Assembly: GCA_910577415.1 (NCBI GenBank)
Contig: CAJTLK010000021.1
Location: forward strand, 1-22,897
Reading direction: 5' to 3'
Length of the DNA: 22,897 nucleotides
DNA from: an uncultured Oscillospiraceae bacterium
GTDB taxonomy: Bacteria; Bacillota; Clostridia; Oscillospirales; Oscillospiraceae
The stretch's first letter is position 1; every line of letters begins with the position of its first letter. The notes beneath the pieces are model-generated. The model saw nothing but the letters and a program-made list of their open reading frames with translations. It was not told the DNA's origin and made no database searches. A program made the position numbers and the translations under genes. Below are positions 1 through 7,045 of the stretch, in pieces.

Positions 1-1
1 C

Positions 2-1816
2 CAGGGGGAGCGGGTGGGCTTGCTGGGCCGGAACGGCGCGGGCAAGACCACTTTGTTGCGCATCCTCACCGGGGAGCTGCTGCCTGACGAGGGGGAATTT
101 CGCATTGCTCCCGGCAAGGGGGTGGGCCTTATTTCCCAGATCCCGGTCTACCCGCCGGAATATACCGTGGAGGATGTGCTCCGAACCGCCTTTGACCACC
201 TTGTCGCTATGGAGCGGGAGATGGAGAAGCTCACTGAGCGTATGGCTGCCGGGGACGAGAGCGCCCTGGAGCGCTATTCTCAGCTCTCCACCGCCTATGA
301 GATGGGCGGCGGCTATGACATAGAGGTCAATCTCAATAAGGTCTGCAATGGCCTGGATATCTCCCCGGCCATGCGCGGGCAGCTCTTTTCGGAGCTTTCC
401 GGGGGAGAGAAGACCCGGATGAATCTGGCCCGGCTCATCCTCCGGGATACGGAAATTTTACTGCTGGACGAGCCTACCAACCATCTGGACCTCCATGCCA
501 CCGAGTGGCTGGAGGACTATCTGGCCCATTACAAGGGCACCGTGCTTGCTATCTCCCATGACCGCTGGTTCTTGGACAAGGTGGTGCAGCGGTGCGTGGA
601 GATCAAGGACGGCAAGGCGGAATTTTATTCGGGCAACTACTCATTCTATGTTGAAGAGAAGGAGCGCCGCTTTCAGGAGCAACTGCGGCAGTACGAGAAG
701 GAGCAGGCCAAGGTGGAGCAGCTCCAGGAGGCCGCCGACAAGCTGCGGCTGTGGGCCTTTATGGGCAATGACAAGCTCTTTAAGCGGGCCTTTTCCATGG
801 AAAAGAGGATGGAAAAGCTCCAGACAGTGGACAAGCCTATGAAAGAGCGTAAGATGACCGTGGGTTTTGGAGAGAAGGAGTTTCGGGGGGACGAGGTCCT
901 GGAGGTCCAGGACCTGGGCATGGGCTTTGAGGGCCGGACGCTGTTTTCAAGTGTGGATTTGGAGGTCATCGGCGGGGAGCGTATCGCCCTGCTGGGGGAC
1001 AACGGCGCAGGCAAGTCCACCTTCGTGAAGATACTCCTGGGGGAGCTGGAGCCTACCGCCGGGAAGCTCCGCTTTGGCCCCACGGTGAAGATTGGCTATC
1101 TGCCGCAGCTTGTCAGCTTTGACCACCCGGAGCGCAACCTGGTGGACACCCTGCTCTGGGATCTGAACTGCACCCCTCAGGAGGCACGGGACCGCTTGGC
1201 GGCCTTCAACTTCCGGGGGGAGGACGTATTTAAAGAGGTCTCGGCCCTCTCCGGCGGGGAGCGCAGCCGCCTGAAGCTGTGCGAGCTGATGAGCCAAAAG
1301 ATCAACCTCCTTATTCTGGACGAACCCACCAATCACCTGGATGTGGACAGCCGGGATTGGATCGAGGAGGCCATCCGGGCCTATGAGGGAAACCTGCTCT
1401 TTGTCTCCCATGACCGCTGGTTTATCAAGGAATTTGCCCAGCGGATATGGATGCTGGAAAATCAGAAAATTACGGATTTCCGGGGCGGCTATGAGGAGTA
1501 TCTGGTCTACCTGGAACGGCAAAAGGCTTTTGCCAAGGGGGCGGTACAGCCCGCCCCAGCGGAGGAGAAAAAGGACAAGCCAAAACGCCCCGGCGGTACC
1601 AAGGAGCTGGAAAAGCAGGTCCTGGCCGCCGAGCGGGCGGTGGCCAAGGCAGAGGAGAAACAGTACGAGCTGACCCAGCGGGCCGAGGAGGCGGCGTCCA
1701 ACTACCTGGAGCTGCAAAAGGTCATGGAGGAGCAGCGGGAGCTGGAGGAGGAGATCGCCCACCTTTATACCGTGTGGGAGACCCTCTCCGCGGAGCTGGA
1801 GGAGATGAGAGGATGA
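2..1816 (+). CDS. ABC-F family ATPase, 5' end cut off by window edge
   Basis: Soluble twin-ATPase protein of the ABC-F family; members act on the ribosome (translation factors or ribosome protection) rather than in membranes. Two nucleotide-binding domains are visible. The first has Walker A GRNGAGKTT (nt 26-52), signature LSGGEK (from nt 395) and Walker B LLLDEPTNHLD (about nt 461-490). The second has Walker A GDNGAGKST (nt 995-1021), signature LSGGERSR (nt 1247-1270) and Walker B LILDEPTNHLD (about nt 1310-1340). Between them is the charged interdomain linker typical of ABC-F. The C-terminus is a basic Pro/Lys stretch followed by a Glu-rich coiled coil, as in YdiF/Uup-type members. The frame is open to base 2 (reading QGERVGLLGRNG), so the GTG at 14 is not the true start and some N-terminal residues lie outside. 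Nothing points to a specific antibiotic-resistance subtype. It overlaps the next gene by ATGA. Confidence 0.93.
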   Translation, partial: QGERVGLLGRNGAGKTTLLRILTGELLPDEGEFRIAPGKGVGLISQIPVYPPEYTVEDVLRTAFDHLVAMEREMEKLTERMAAGDESALERYSQLSTAYEMGGGYDIEVNLNKVCNGLDISPAMRGQLFSELSGGEKTRMNLARLILRDTEILLLDEPTNHLDLHATEWLEDYLAHYKGTVLAISHDRWFLDKVVQRCVEIKDGKAEFYSGNYSFYVEEKERRFQEQLRQYEKEQAKVEQLQEAADKLRLWAFMGNDKLFKRAFSMEKRMEKLQTVDKPMKERKMTVGFGEKEFRGDEVLEVQDLGMGFEGRTLFSSVDLEVIGGERIALLGDNGAGKSTFVKILLGELEPTAGKLRFGPTVKIGYLPQLVSFDHPERNLVDTLLWDLNCTPQEARDRLAAFNFRGEDVFKEVSALSGGERSRLKLCELMSQKINLLILDEPTNHLDVDSRDWIEEAIRAYEGNLLFVSHDRWFIKEFAQRIWMLENQKITDFRGGYEEYLVYLERQKAFAKGAVQPAPAEEKKDKPKRPGGTKELEKQVLAAERAVAKAEEKQYELTQRAEEAASNYLELQKVMEEQRELEEEIAHLYTVWETLSAELEEMRG

Positions 1817-2481
1817 GCTATCAACCGATCTGGGATGGGCGCAGCGGCTATGGGGGCCGAAAAAGGCGCCCGTTGAAAAGGGCGCTCCTGGTTTTGCTGG
1901 GGCTGTGCCTGGTATTCTATGGGGCGATGGAGATCTTTATCGCCCTTCATGACGATACCGTGCTGGCGGGAGAGCCTCGGACTATGGTCGTTTTCGGCTG
2001 CCAGGTGTGGCCCCATGGCCCCTCCATTTTGCTCCGGGACCGGCTGGATACCGCCCTGGACTATCTGGACGACCACCCGGATATGAAGGTGGTGGTCACT
2101 GGAGGCAAGGGGGACGACGAGCATATCTCCGAGGCCCAGTGTATGTGTGACTACCTCACCGCCCACGGGGTGGATAGGGAGAATATCTATATGGAAGATC
2201 AGTCCCGGAACACATGGCAGAACGTGAACTACACCCTGGACCTGATGGCGGGCGAGGGCTGGGAGCTTACCGAAGATGTGGTGCTGGTTTCCAGCGGATT
2301 CCATCTCTCCCGCATTGAAATGCTGTGGGACCGGGCCAGGATGGAGAGGCTGCGCGGGGAGACGTACAATGACCAATATATCTCCAAGCTGGCTGCCCCG
2401 GTGACGGACAAGCCCACGGCGGTGCGGATGTTTTTCCGGGAGCCGCTGGCGCTGGTGAAGTCCTTTGTCTTTGACAGATAG
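1813..2481 (+). CDS. DUF218 / YdcF-SanA-like membrane-anchored protein
   Basis: 222-residue protein of the DUF218 (YdcF/SanA/ElyC-like) family; roles in cell-envelope integrity are known for some members, but the biochemical activity is generally unclear. The N-terminus is basic (RKRRPLKR) and followed by one hydrophobic segment (about residues 23-41), suggesting a single membrane anchor with the domain outside. The family pattern is visible: a strand with VVFGCQV, then GPS..L..RL, then VVVTGGKGDDEHISEA, and ED.SRNTWQN. The ATG at 1813 is chosen because it overlaps the ABC-F stop as ATGA and follows a GGAGGAGATGAGAGG ribosome site; the frame stays open upstream inside the ABC-F gene, but those codons are antiphase shadow. 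Translation is probably coupled to the ABC-F gene. Substrate unknown. Confidence 0.85.
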   Translation: MSYQPIWDGRSGYGGRKRRPLKRALLVLLGLCLVFYGAMEIFIALHDDTVLAGEPRTMVVFGCQVWPHGPSILLRDRLDTALDYLDDHPDMKVVVTGGKGDDEHISEAQCMCDYLTAHGVDRENIYMEDQSRNTWQNVNYTLDLMAGEGWELTEDVVLVSSGFHLSRIEMLWDRARMERLRGETYNDQYISKLAAPVTDKPTAVRMFFREPLALVKSFVFDR

Positions 2482-2500
2482 CGACCCGGGCGGATACTAT
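2471..2500 (+). promoter_or_regulatory. possible sigma-A promoter upstream of prfA
   Basis: A perfect TTGACA lies at 2471-2476, at the very end of the DUF218 gene, and TACTAT follows at 2495-2500 after an 18-base spacer. It could start a prfA transcript. The -10 box lies inside the first REP-like hairpin (2488-2506), so the match may be a chance product of the repeat. Low certainty. Confidence 0.3.
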
Positions 2501-2506
2501 CCGCCC
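2488..2506. repeat. REP-like palindrome, copy 1
   Basis: GGGCGGAT-ACT-ATCCGCCC forms an 8-bp perfect stem with a 3-base loop, and is followed by CCTAC. Read on the minus strand it begins GTAGGGGCGGAT, which matches the start of copy 2 on the plus strand. There is no T-tract in the direction of transcription, so it is not an ordinary terminator. It sits in the 122-bp gap between the DUF218 gene and prfA. Confidence 0.7.
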
Positions 2507-2548
2507 CTACAAATGGTGAAAGGTACAAACGGTGAGGGGATCGTGCAG

Positions 2549-2567
2549 GGGCGGCTATCAGCCGCCC
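2549..2567. repeat. REP-like palindrome, copy 2 (inverted relative to copy 1)
   Basis: GGGCGGCT-ATC-AGCCGCCC forms an 8-bp stem with a 3-base loop, preceded by GCAGG. Compared with the reverse complement of copy 1 it differs at only a few bases, including compensatory stem changes (GAT/ATC replaced by GCT/AGC). The two copies, about 42 bp apart, make an inverted pair like the BIME arrangement of REP elements in other bacteria. Confidence 0.7.
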
Positions 2568-2603
2568 GAACAATAGGAATGAGCTGGAAAGGAGGTCTCA
2601 CCC

Positions 2604-3665
2604 ATGCTGGACAAGCTGAAGACCATTGAGCAGCGCTATCAGGAGGTGGAGGCCCGCCTTTCCGACAGCGCCACCTACAATGATCCCGCTTTGGCGGCGA
2701 AGCTGAATAAGGAGCAGCGGGAGTTGGCTCCTTTGATGGAGGCTTATCGAGCCTACAGCAAGGCCCAGAATGCCATGGCCGAGGCCCAGGAGCTTTTTTC
2801 CGACCCGGAGCTGGGGGAGATGGCCCACGAGGAGTTCAACCAGGCCAAGGCCGTTTTGCCGGAACTGGAGGAGCGGCTGAAAATTTTGCTGCTGCCCCGT
2901 GACCCCAATGACGGTAAAAACGTCATCGTGGAGATCAGGGCCGGAGTAGGCGGGGAAGAGGCCGCCCTCTTCGCCGGAGATCTCTATCGAATGTATTCTA
3001 TGTACGCCGAGGGGAAACACTGGAGCGTAGAGGTGGATTCCCTCAGCGAGACCGAGTTGGGCGGTATTAAGGAAATATGTTTTACCATCCAGGGAGAGGG
3101 CGCTTACAGCCGCCTGAAATTTGAAAGCGGTGTCCACCGGGTCCAGCGGGTGCCGGAGACCGAGTCTGGCGGCAGGGTACACACCTCCACCGCCACCGTG
3201 GCGGTGCTGCCCGAGATGGAGGATGTGGACGTGAGGATCGACCCCGCCGATGTGGAGATGCAGGTCTTTCGCTCCTCCGGGGCGGGGGGACAGCACATCA
3301 ATAAGACTTCCTCTGCCGTGCGGCTCATCCACAAGCCCACCGGCATGGTGGTGGAATGCCAGCAGGAGCGCAGCCAGTTCCAGAACCGGGAAAAGGCTAT
3401 GCGGCTTCTGGCCTCCCGGCTCTACGAGCAGGAGCGGGAGAAGGTGGAGGGAGCATACGCTGCCGACAGAAAGAGCCAGGTGGGCAGCGGGATGCGCAAC
3501 GAGCGGGTCCGTACCTACAACTTTCCCCAGGGCCGCCTCACAGATCACCGTATAGGATTAACACTTTACAAGCTGGATGCGGTGATGAACGGCGACCTGG
3601 AGGAGATCATCGACGGTCTTGTCACTGCCGATCAGGCCGCCAGACTGGAAAAGGAGACGCAATAG
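2604..3665 (+). CDS. prfA: peptide chain release factor 1 (RF1)
   Basis: Class I release factor that reads UAA and UAG in the ribosomal A site and triggers peptide release. The 353-residue length is normal. The codon-recognition tripeptide is PET at residues 184-186 (in RVPETESGGR), the RF1-type PxT rather than the SPF of RF2. The catalytic GGQ is at residues 228-230 (in SSGAGGQHIN), with its Gln the site normally methylated by PrmC. The N-terminal helical domain and the C-terminal stretch with NFPQGRLTDHRIG are also typical. An AGGAGG (2590-2595) lies eight bases before the ATG. No prmC is next to it in this window, although the two are neighbours in many bacteria. The following gene begins at the base after the TAG stop, so the two are co-transcribed. 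Confidence 0.98.
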   Translation: MLDKLKTIEQRYQEVEARLSDSATYNDPALAAKLNKEQRELAPLMEAYRAYSKAQNAMAEAQELFSDPELGEMAHEEFNQAKAVLPELEERLKILLLPRDPNDGKNVIVEIRAGVGGEEAALFAGDLYRMYSMYAEGKHWSVEVDSLSETELGGIKEICFTIQGEGAYSRLKFESGVHRVQRVPETESGGRVHTSTATVAVLPEMEDVDVRIDPADVEMQVFRSSGAGGQHINKTSSAVRLIHKPTGMVVECQQERSQFQNREKAMRLLASRLYEQEREKVEGAYAADRKSQVGSGMRNERVRTYNFPQGRLTDHRIGLTLYKLDAVMNGDLEEIIDGLVTADQAARLEKETQ

Positions 3666-3935
3666 ATGGTCATCAAAATTCACTTCCCTTCCATTCCGCA
3701 AGGGAGAACACTTGACATTGTGAAGACGGAGTTGGGGGATGTACTGGCTGACGACGGCTGGCTCCTGGGCTCTGGCCAGACCGACGAGAGCGGTTATATC
3801 GAGCTGGAATTAGAGGATGAGAAGATGAATCCCAAGTACGGTATTCTGGCGCTGAAGAATTACTTTCAAAAAGCGGGCTTTCCCAAGGAGACTGTCATGG
3901 AGATCGCCAGCGCCAGCGTAGGGATCTATGAGTGA
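3666..3935 (+). CDS. small conserved-looking protein of unknown function (89 aa)
   Basis: I do not recognise this 89-residue protein. It starts on the base after the prfA stop, which suggests translational coupling, and ends 12 bases before the sua5 start. It is acidic, with an alternating hydrophobic start (VIKIHFPSI), a central run ESGYIELELEDEKMNPKYG and a C-terminal helical part (NYFQKAGFPKETVMEIA). No signal peptide, membrane segment or Cys/His metal motif is visible, so it is probably cytosolic. Codon use is like the neighbours. Its place between prfA and sua5 suggests a role in or near translation, but that is only context. Confidence 0.8.
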   Translation: MVIKIHFPSIPQGRTLDIVKTELGDVLADDGWLLGSGQTDESGYIELELEDEKMNPKYGILALKNYFQKAGFPKETVMEIASASVGIYE

Positions 3936-3947
3936 GAGGCGAGAGCT

Positions 3948-4961
3948 TTGGAGACCAAACGTTTGACAAAGAAGGATGTGGTCCAGGCCGCGGAGGTCAT
4001 TGCCTCCGGCGGCCTTTTGGGCATTCCTACTGAGACGGTCTATGGATTGGGCGCCGATGGGCTGAATACTGAGGCAGTCCATGCAATCTTTGCCGCCAAG
4101 GGCCGGCCCCAGGATAATCCCCTTATTCTTCATATCCCTTCGGCAGACTGGCTGGAGCGATACTGTGAGGACATCCCGGCCACGGCCTACGCTTTGACGG
4201 AACGTTTTTGGCCGGGACCGCTGACCATTATCTTAAAACGGAGGCCGCTGGTGCCGGATACCGTCACCGCGGGACTGGAGACGGTGGGGATGCGCTGCCC
4301 GGACTGCGGTGTGACCCGAAGGGTCATCGAAGCGGCGGATACTCCCATCGCCGCCCCCAGCGGCAATACTTCGGGAAGGCCCAGCCCCACCAACGCGGCG
4401 GCTATGCTGGAGGATATGGACGGTAAGATCGACGCTATCCTGGACGACGGTCCCTGCGCTGTGGGGGTGGAGTCCACCATCATCGACCTGACGGTAAGCC
4501 CACCCCGCCTCCTCCGCCCCGGCGGGGTGACATTGGAGGAACTTCGGGAGGTGCTGGGGGAGGTGGCGGTGGATGCCGCCGTCCGTCGTCTTATGGCCCC
4601 CGGCGAGCAGCCCCGTGCCCCTGGCATGAAATACCGCCACTACGCCCCCAAGGCCCCGGTCACGGTGGTGAAGGGAGCACCGGAGGCAACGGCGGCGTAC
4701 ATTATGGAGAATAAAGGGCCTCAAAGCGGGGTGATCTGTTTTGACGAGTACCGGGGGCGGTTCGGTTCCGCCCCGGTGGAGGCCATTGGCCCTGTAGTCG
4801 ACCATGCCCAACAGGCCCGACGTATTTTTGAGGCGCTTAGGACCTTTGACCGAATGGATGTGACCGACATCTGGACACAGTCTCCCACCGACGAGGGCCT
4901 GGGGCTGGCGGTGACAAACCGGCTCAACAAGGCCGCCGGGTTCCATATTATCGAATTGTAA
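3948..4961 (+). CDS. sua5: L-threonylcarbamoyladenylate synthase, Sua5 type
   Basis: Makes threonylcarbamoyl-AMP from threonine, bicarbonate and ATP, the first step of the t6A37 modification of ANN-decoding tRNAs; cytosolic. The N-terminal YrdC domain shows GIPTETVYGLGADG, the KxR motif (K51-G-R53) and the SxN motif (S138-G-N140). The linker APGMKYRHYAPKAPV (about residues 222-236) leads to a C-terminal Sua5 domain ending near residue 337, so this is the long Sua5/YwlC form, not short TsaC. The start is a TTG: the frame has a stop at 3933-3935, no ATG lies nearby, and a purine-rich GAGAGGCGAGAG precedes it. It follows prfA and the 89-residue gene in one probable operon. Confidence 0.95.
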   Translation: METKRLTKKDVVQAAEVIASGGLLGIPTETVYGLGADGLNTEAVHAIFAAKGRPQDNPLILHIPSADWLERYCEDIPATAYALTERFWPGPLTIILKRRPLVPDTVTAGLETVGMRCPDCGVTRRVIEAADTPIAAPSGNTSGRPSPTNAAAMLEDMDGKIDAILDDGPCAVGVESTIIDLTVSPPRLLRPGGVTLEELREVLGEVAVDAAVRRLMAPGEQPRAPGMKYRHYAPKAPVTVVKGAPEATAAYIMENKGPQSGVICFDEYRGRFGSAPVEAIGPVVDHAQQARRIFEALRTFDRMDVTDIWTQSPTDEGLGLAVTNRLNKAAGFHIIEL

Positions 4962-4971
4962 GGAGGCGCCT

Positions 4972-5598
4972 ATGCGGGAAGTTGACCCTAAGAGTACCAC
5001 CCGTGCTATGAGCTATGAGCTTTACATAGACGCTCCCATGCCCATGGTGACCCTTTTCAAGCCCCTGGATGTGACGGGCCTTGTCCGTTTGAGCAAGAAA
5101 GGACACAAATTTAATATGCTGCTGTGCTGGTGCGCTGCGGCTGCGGCCCAGCGGGTGGAGGAATTTCAACTCCTTCCGGTGGGAAAGGCTTTGATAGAGT
5201 ATGACAGCGTGGCAGTCAACGTCATCGTGGAGGATAAGCGGGGAGAGCTGGTCTCCTGCGACCTGCCCTTTTCCCGCGATTGGCGGGAGTTTGAGAAGAC
5301 CTATCTGGAGTTGACGGGACGGGCCTATGAGACCGGCCAAGCCCATGAGCTGCCCGAGGCCATGATCTTGGGCACCTCCTCTCTGGCAAAGTTTGAGATC
5401 GACGGGGCGGTGAACTTTTACAGTGGGATATTTAACAATCCCTTTTTGATCTGGGGGAAATATATCCGAAAGGGGCTTAAAAAGCAGTTGAAGGTGTCCT
5501 TCCAGTTCCACCATGTGCAGATGGACGGCCAGCAGGCATGCCGGTTCCTGGAATATATGCAGGAGGAGATATTCCGGCTGGGGAAAGCTACCGGCTGA
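4972..5598 (+). CDS. CatA-like (chloramphenicol acetyltransferase fold) acyltransferase
   Basis: 208-residue protein of the trimeric class-A CAT family, whose members transfer acetyl from acetyl-CoA to a hydroxyl. The catalytic motif HxxxDG is present near the C-terminus as H181-V-Q-M-D185-G186, preceded by the family-like stretch NNPFLIWGKYIRKG and a Leu/Val/Phe strand. The N-terminal half is divergent from true resistance enzymes, and I cannot confirm a chloramphenicol-binding pocket. Ten bases separate it from sua5, with GGAGG just before the ATG. Its place in a housekeeping run, with normal base composition, argues for a native metabolic or detoxifying acyltransferase rather than an acquired resistance gene. 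Confidence 0.8.
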   Translation: MREVDPKSTTRAMSYELYIDAPMPMVTLFKPLDVTGLVRLSKKGHKFNMLLCWCAAAAAQRVEEFQLLPVGKALIEYDSVAVNVIVEDKRGELVSCDLPFSRDWREFEKTYLELTGRAYETGQAHELPEAMILGTSSLAKFEIDGAVNFYSGIFNNPFLIWGKYIRKGLKKQLKVSFQFHHVQMDGQQACRFLEYMQEEIFRLGKATG

Positions 5599-5690
5599 CC
5601 GTCGTTGATCGGGAAGGGCGGCGTCAACCGCTTTTGATGATACACCTGAAACGAGGTTTTGCGGACATTACATATGAAGGAGAGGAAAAA

Positions 5691-6299
5691 ATGAGCGCAT
5701 TGTCTGTTGGCGTAAGCCGGGAAAAAGCTATGGAGACCCTGAAGACCTACAATTCCGAAGCCTTCCACATCCGTCACGCCCTGACGGTCTCCGCCGTTAT
5801 GGGCTATTTTGCCGATACGTTGGGCCACGGTGAGGATAAGGAATTTTGGTCTCTCGTGGGCCTGATGCATGACGTGGATTTTGAAAAGTGGCCTGAGGAA
5901 CACTGCGTGAAGGCGGAGGAGCTGCTGAGCGAGGCCGGGTTTGGCCCCGAATTTATCCGGGCGGTCATTTGCCACGGCTGGGGCATGACCCGGCAGGCTC
6001 ACACTGAGGTGAAGCCGGAGCACGAGATGGAGAAGATGCTCTTTGCCTGCGATGAGCTTACCGGGCTTATTGGCGCCGCCGCTCTCATGCGGCCCAGCAA
6101 GTCCACCAAGGACATGGAGCTGAAGAGCTTAAAGAAGAAGTTCAAGGATAAGAAGTTTGCCGCGGGCTGCTCACGGGAAACCATTGCCCAAGGCGCCGAG
6201 CTGTTGGGCTGGGAGCTGGACGAACTGCTGGAGAAGACCCTGAAGGCTATGCAGGAGACCGAGGACGCCATTGAGGCCGCCGTGGCTGAGAACACCTGA
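5691..6299 (+). CDS. HD-domain protein
   Basis: 202-residue protein of the HD metal-dependent phosphohydrolase superfamily. The ligand pattern is visible: H29 (or H26) in EAFHIRHALTV, the H60-D61 doublet in LVGLMHDVDFEKW, H95 in AVICHGWG and D121 in FACDELTGLI. The substrate cannot be told; relatives hydrolyse nucleotides or phosphate esters. The C-terminal third is Lys/Glu-rich helix. The ATG at 5691 is chosen because AAGGAGAGG lies just upstream; the frame is open further upstream, but those codons run back into the CatA-like gene. The 92-bp gap before it holds no feature I can name. Confidence 0.85.
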   Translation: MSALSVGVSREKAMETLKTYNSEAFHIRHALTVSAVMGYFADTLGHGEDKEFWSLVGLMHDVDFEKWPEEHCVKAEELLSEAGFGPEFIRAVICHGWGMTRQAHTEVKPEHEMEKMLFACDELTGLIGAAALMRPSKSTKDMELKSLKKKFKDKKFAAGCSRETIAQGAELLGWELDELLEKTLKAMQETEDAIEAAVAENT

Positions 6300-6327
6300 C
6301 CTACTTTCTTTTGAAAAAGAAAGTAGG
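6300..6327. repeat. 12-bp-stem palindrome after the HD gene
   Basis: CCTACTTTCTTT-TGAA-AAAGAAAGTAGG is a perfect 12-bp inverted repeat with a 4-base loop, starting on the base after the HD gene stop. It is followed by CAAAGAAAA. There is no T-tract after the stem on the plus strand, so it is not a standard intrinsic terminator. From memory, palindromes with TTTCTTTT...AAAGAAAG cores occur as dispersed repeats in various bacterial genomes; I cannot check copy number here. Confidence 0.6.
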
Positions 6328-6379
6328 CAAAGAAAACTTCAATAGAAGACCAGCCCATTGACGCAGAAAGAATGGTACT

Positions 6380-7033
6380 ATGAAAGTAATCGGTATTACC
6401 GGCCCCACCGGGGCGGGGAAGACAACAGCTCTGAACGCCCTGCGGGAATTGGGGGCGGAGGTCATCGACGCCGATGAGGTCTACCATCGGCTGCTGGAGA
6501 CCGATGAGGGGTTAAAAAAAGCGTTGAAGGCCGCCTTTGGAGAACAGATCGGAGATAAAATGGGTAGAATAGATCGGAAGGCCCTTTCGGAGGCGGTTTA
6601 TCCTGGCAGTTTGGAGGAGTTGGGAGCTATCACCCATCCCGCTGTTCTTGCCGCCATTGGGGCGCGGGTGGAGAAAGCCCAACGGGAGGGAAGACCCGCC
6701 GTGGTCATCGATGCCATTGCCCTTATTGAGAGCGGCCTGGGGGAGAAATGCGATGCGGTGGTGACGGTGCTGGCCCCCCTGGAGGTCCGGGTGGCACGCA
6801 TCATGGCGCGGGATGGCATCGACGAATCTTATGCCCGCCGCAGGGCCATGGCGCAGAAAGACGATGGTTTTTTCCGCGCCCACGCCCATTATGTGTTGGA
6901 AAACACAGAGGGCGATACCCCAGAGAGCTTCCGGGAGCGGGCAAAGGCCCTCCTTGAAACGCTTTTGGAGGAGAGTGGGGATATCACAAGGACCGATGAA
7001 GCTCACAAAGAGTATTATTTAAATAAGGGATAA
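6380..7033 (+). CDS. coaE: dephospho-CoA kinase
   Basis: Phosphorylates the 3'-hydroxyl of the ribose in dephospho-CoA with ATP, the last step of coenzyme A synthesis; cytosolic. A P-loop GPTGAGKTT is at residues 8-16, followed by the CoaE hallmark VIDAD (residues 28-32). Further family features are DRKALSEAVYPG, the ITHPAV segment, a LIESGL strand and the lid with RRRAMAQK. The length of 217 residues is slightly above the usual ~200 because of a charged C-terminal tail. The ribosome site is weak (GAAAGAA about nine bases before the ATG), unlike its neighbours. It lies 80 bp after the HD gene and 12 bp before the aminopeptidase gene, whose ribosome site overlaps the coaE stop. Confidence 0.95.
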   Translation: MKVIGITGPTGAGKTTALNALRELGAEVIDADEVYHRLLETDEGLKKALKAAFGEQIGDKMGRIDRKALSEAVYPGSLEELGAITHPAVLAAIGARVEKAQREGRPAVVIDAIALIESGLGEKCDAVVTVLAPLEVRVARIMARDGIDESYARRRAMAQKDDGFFRAHAHYVLENTEGDTPESFRERAKALLETLLEESGDITRTDEAHKEYYLNKG

Positions 7034-7045
7034 GGAGGAAACGCC

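Noticed and set aside
1774..1812. Upstream start for the DUF218 protein
   Set aside because: The added 13 residues lie in the ABC-F coding end; the ATGA overlap at 1813 with a strong ribosome site is better.
2598..3548. Antisense frame of 316 codons opposite prfA
   Set aside because: It is the in-register complement of a confident RF1 gene; the product has no recognisable domain.
5538..5690. Upstream start for the HD-domain gene inside the CatA-like gene
   Set aside because: The extra 51 codons match the reading of the CatA-like 3' end in another frame. The ATG at 5691 has AAGGAGAGG just upstream.
6300..6327. Intrinsic terminator after the HD gene
   Set aside because: The stem is AT-rich and not followed by a T-tract on the plus strand, so it is listed as a repeat.
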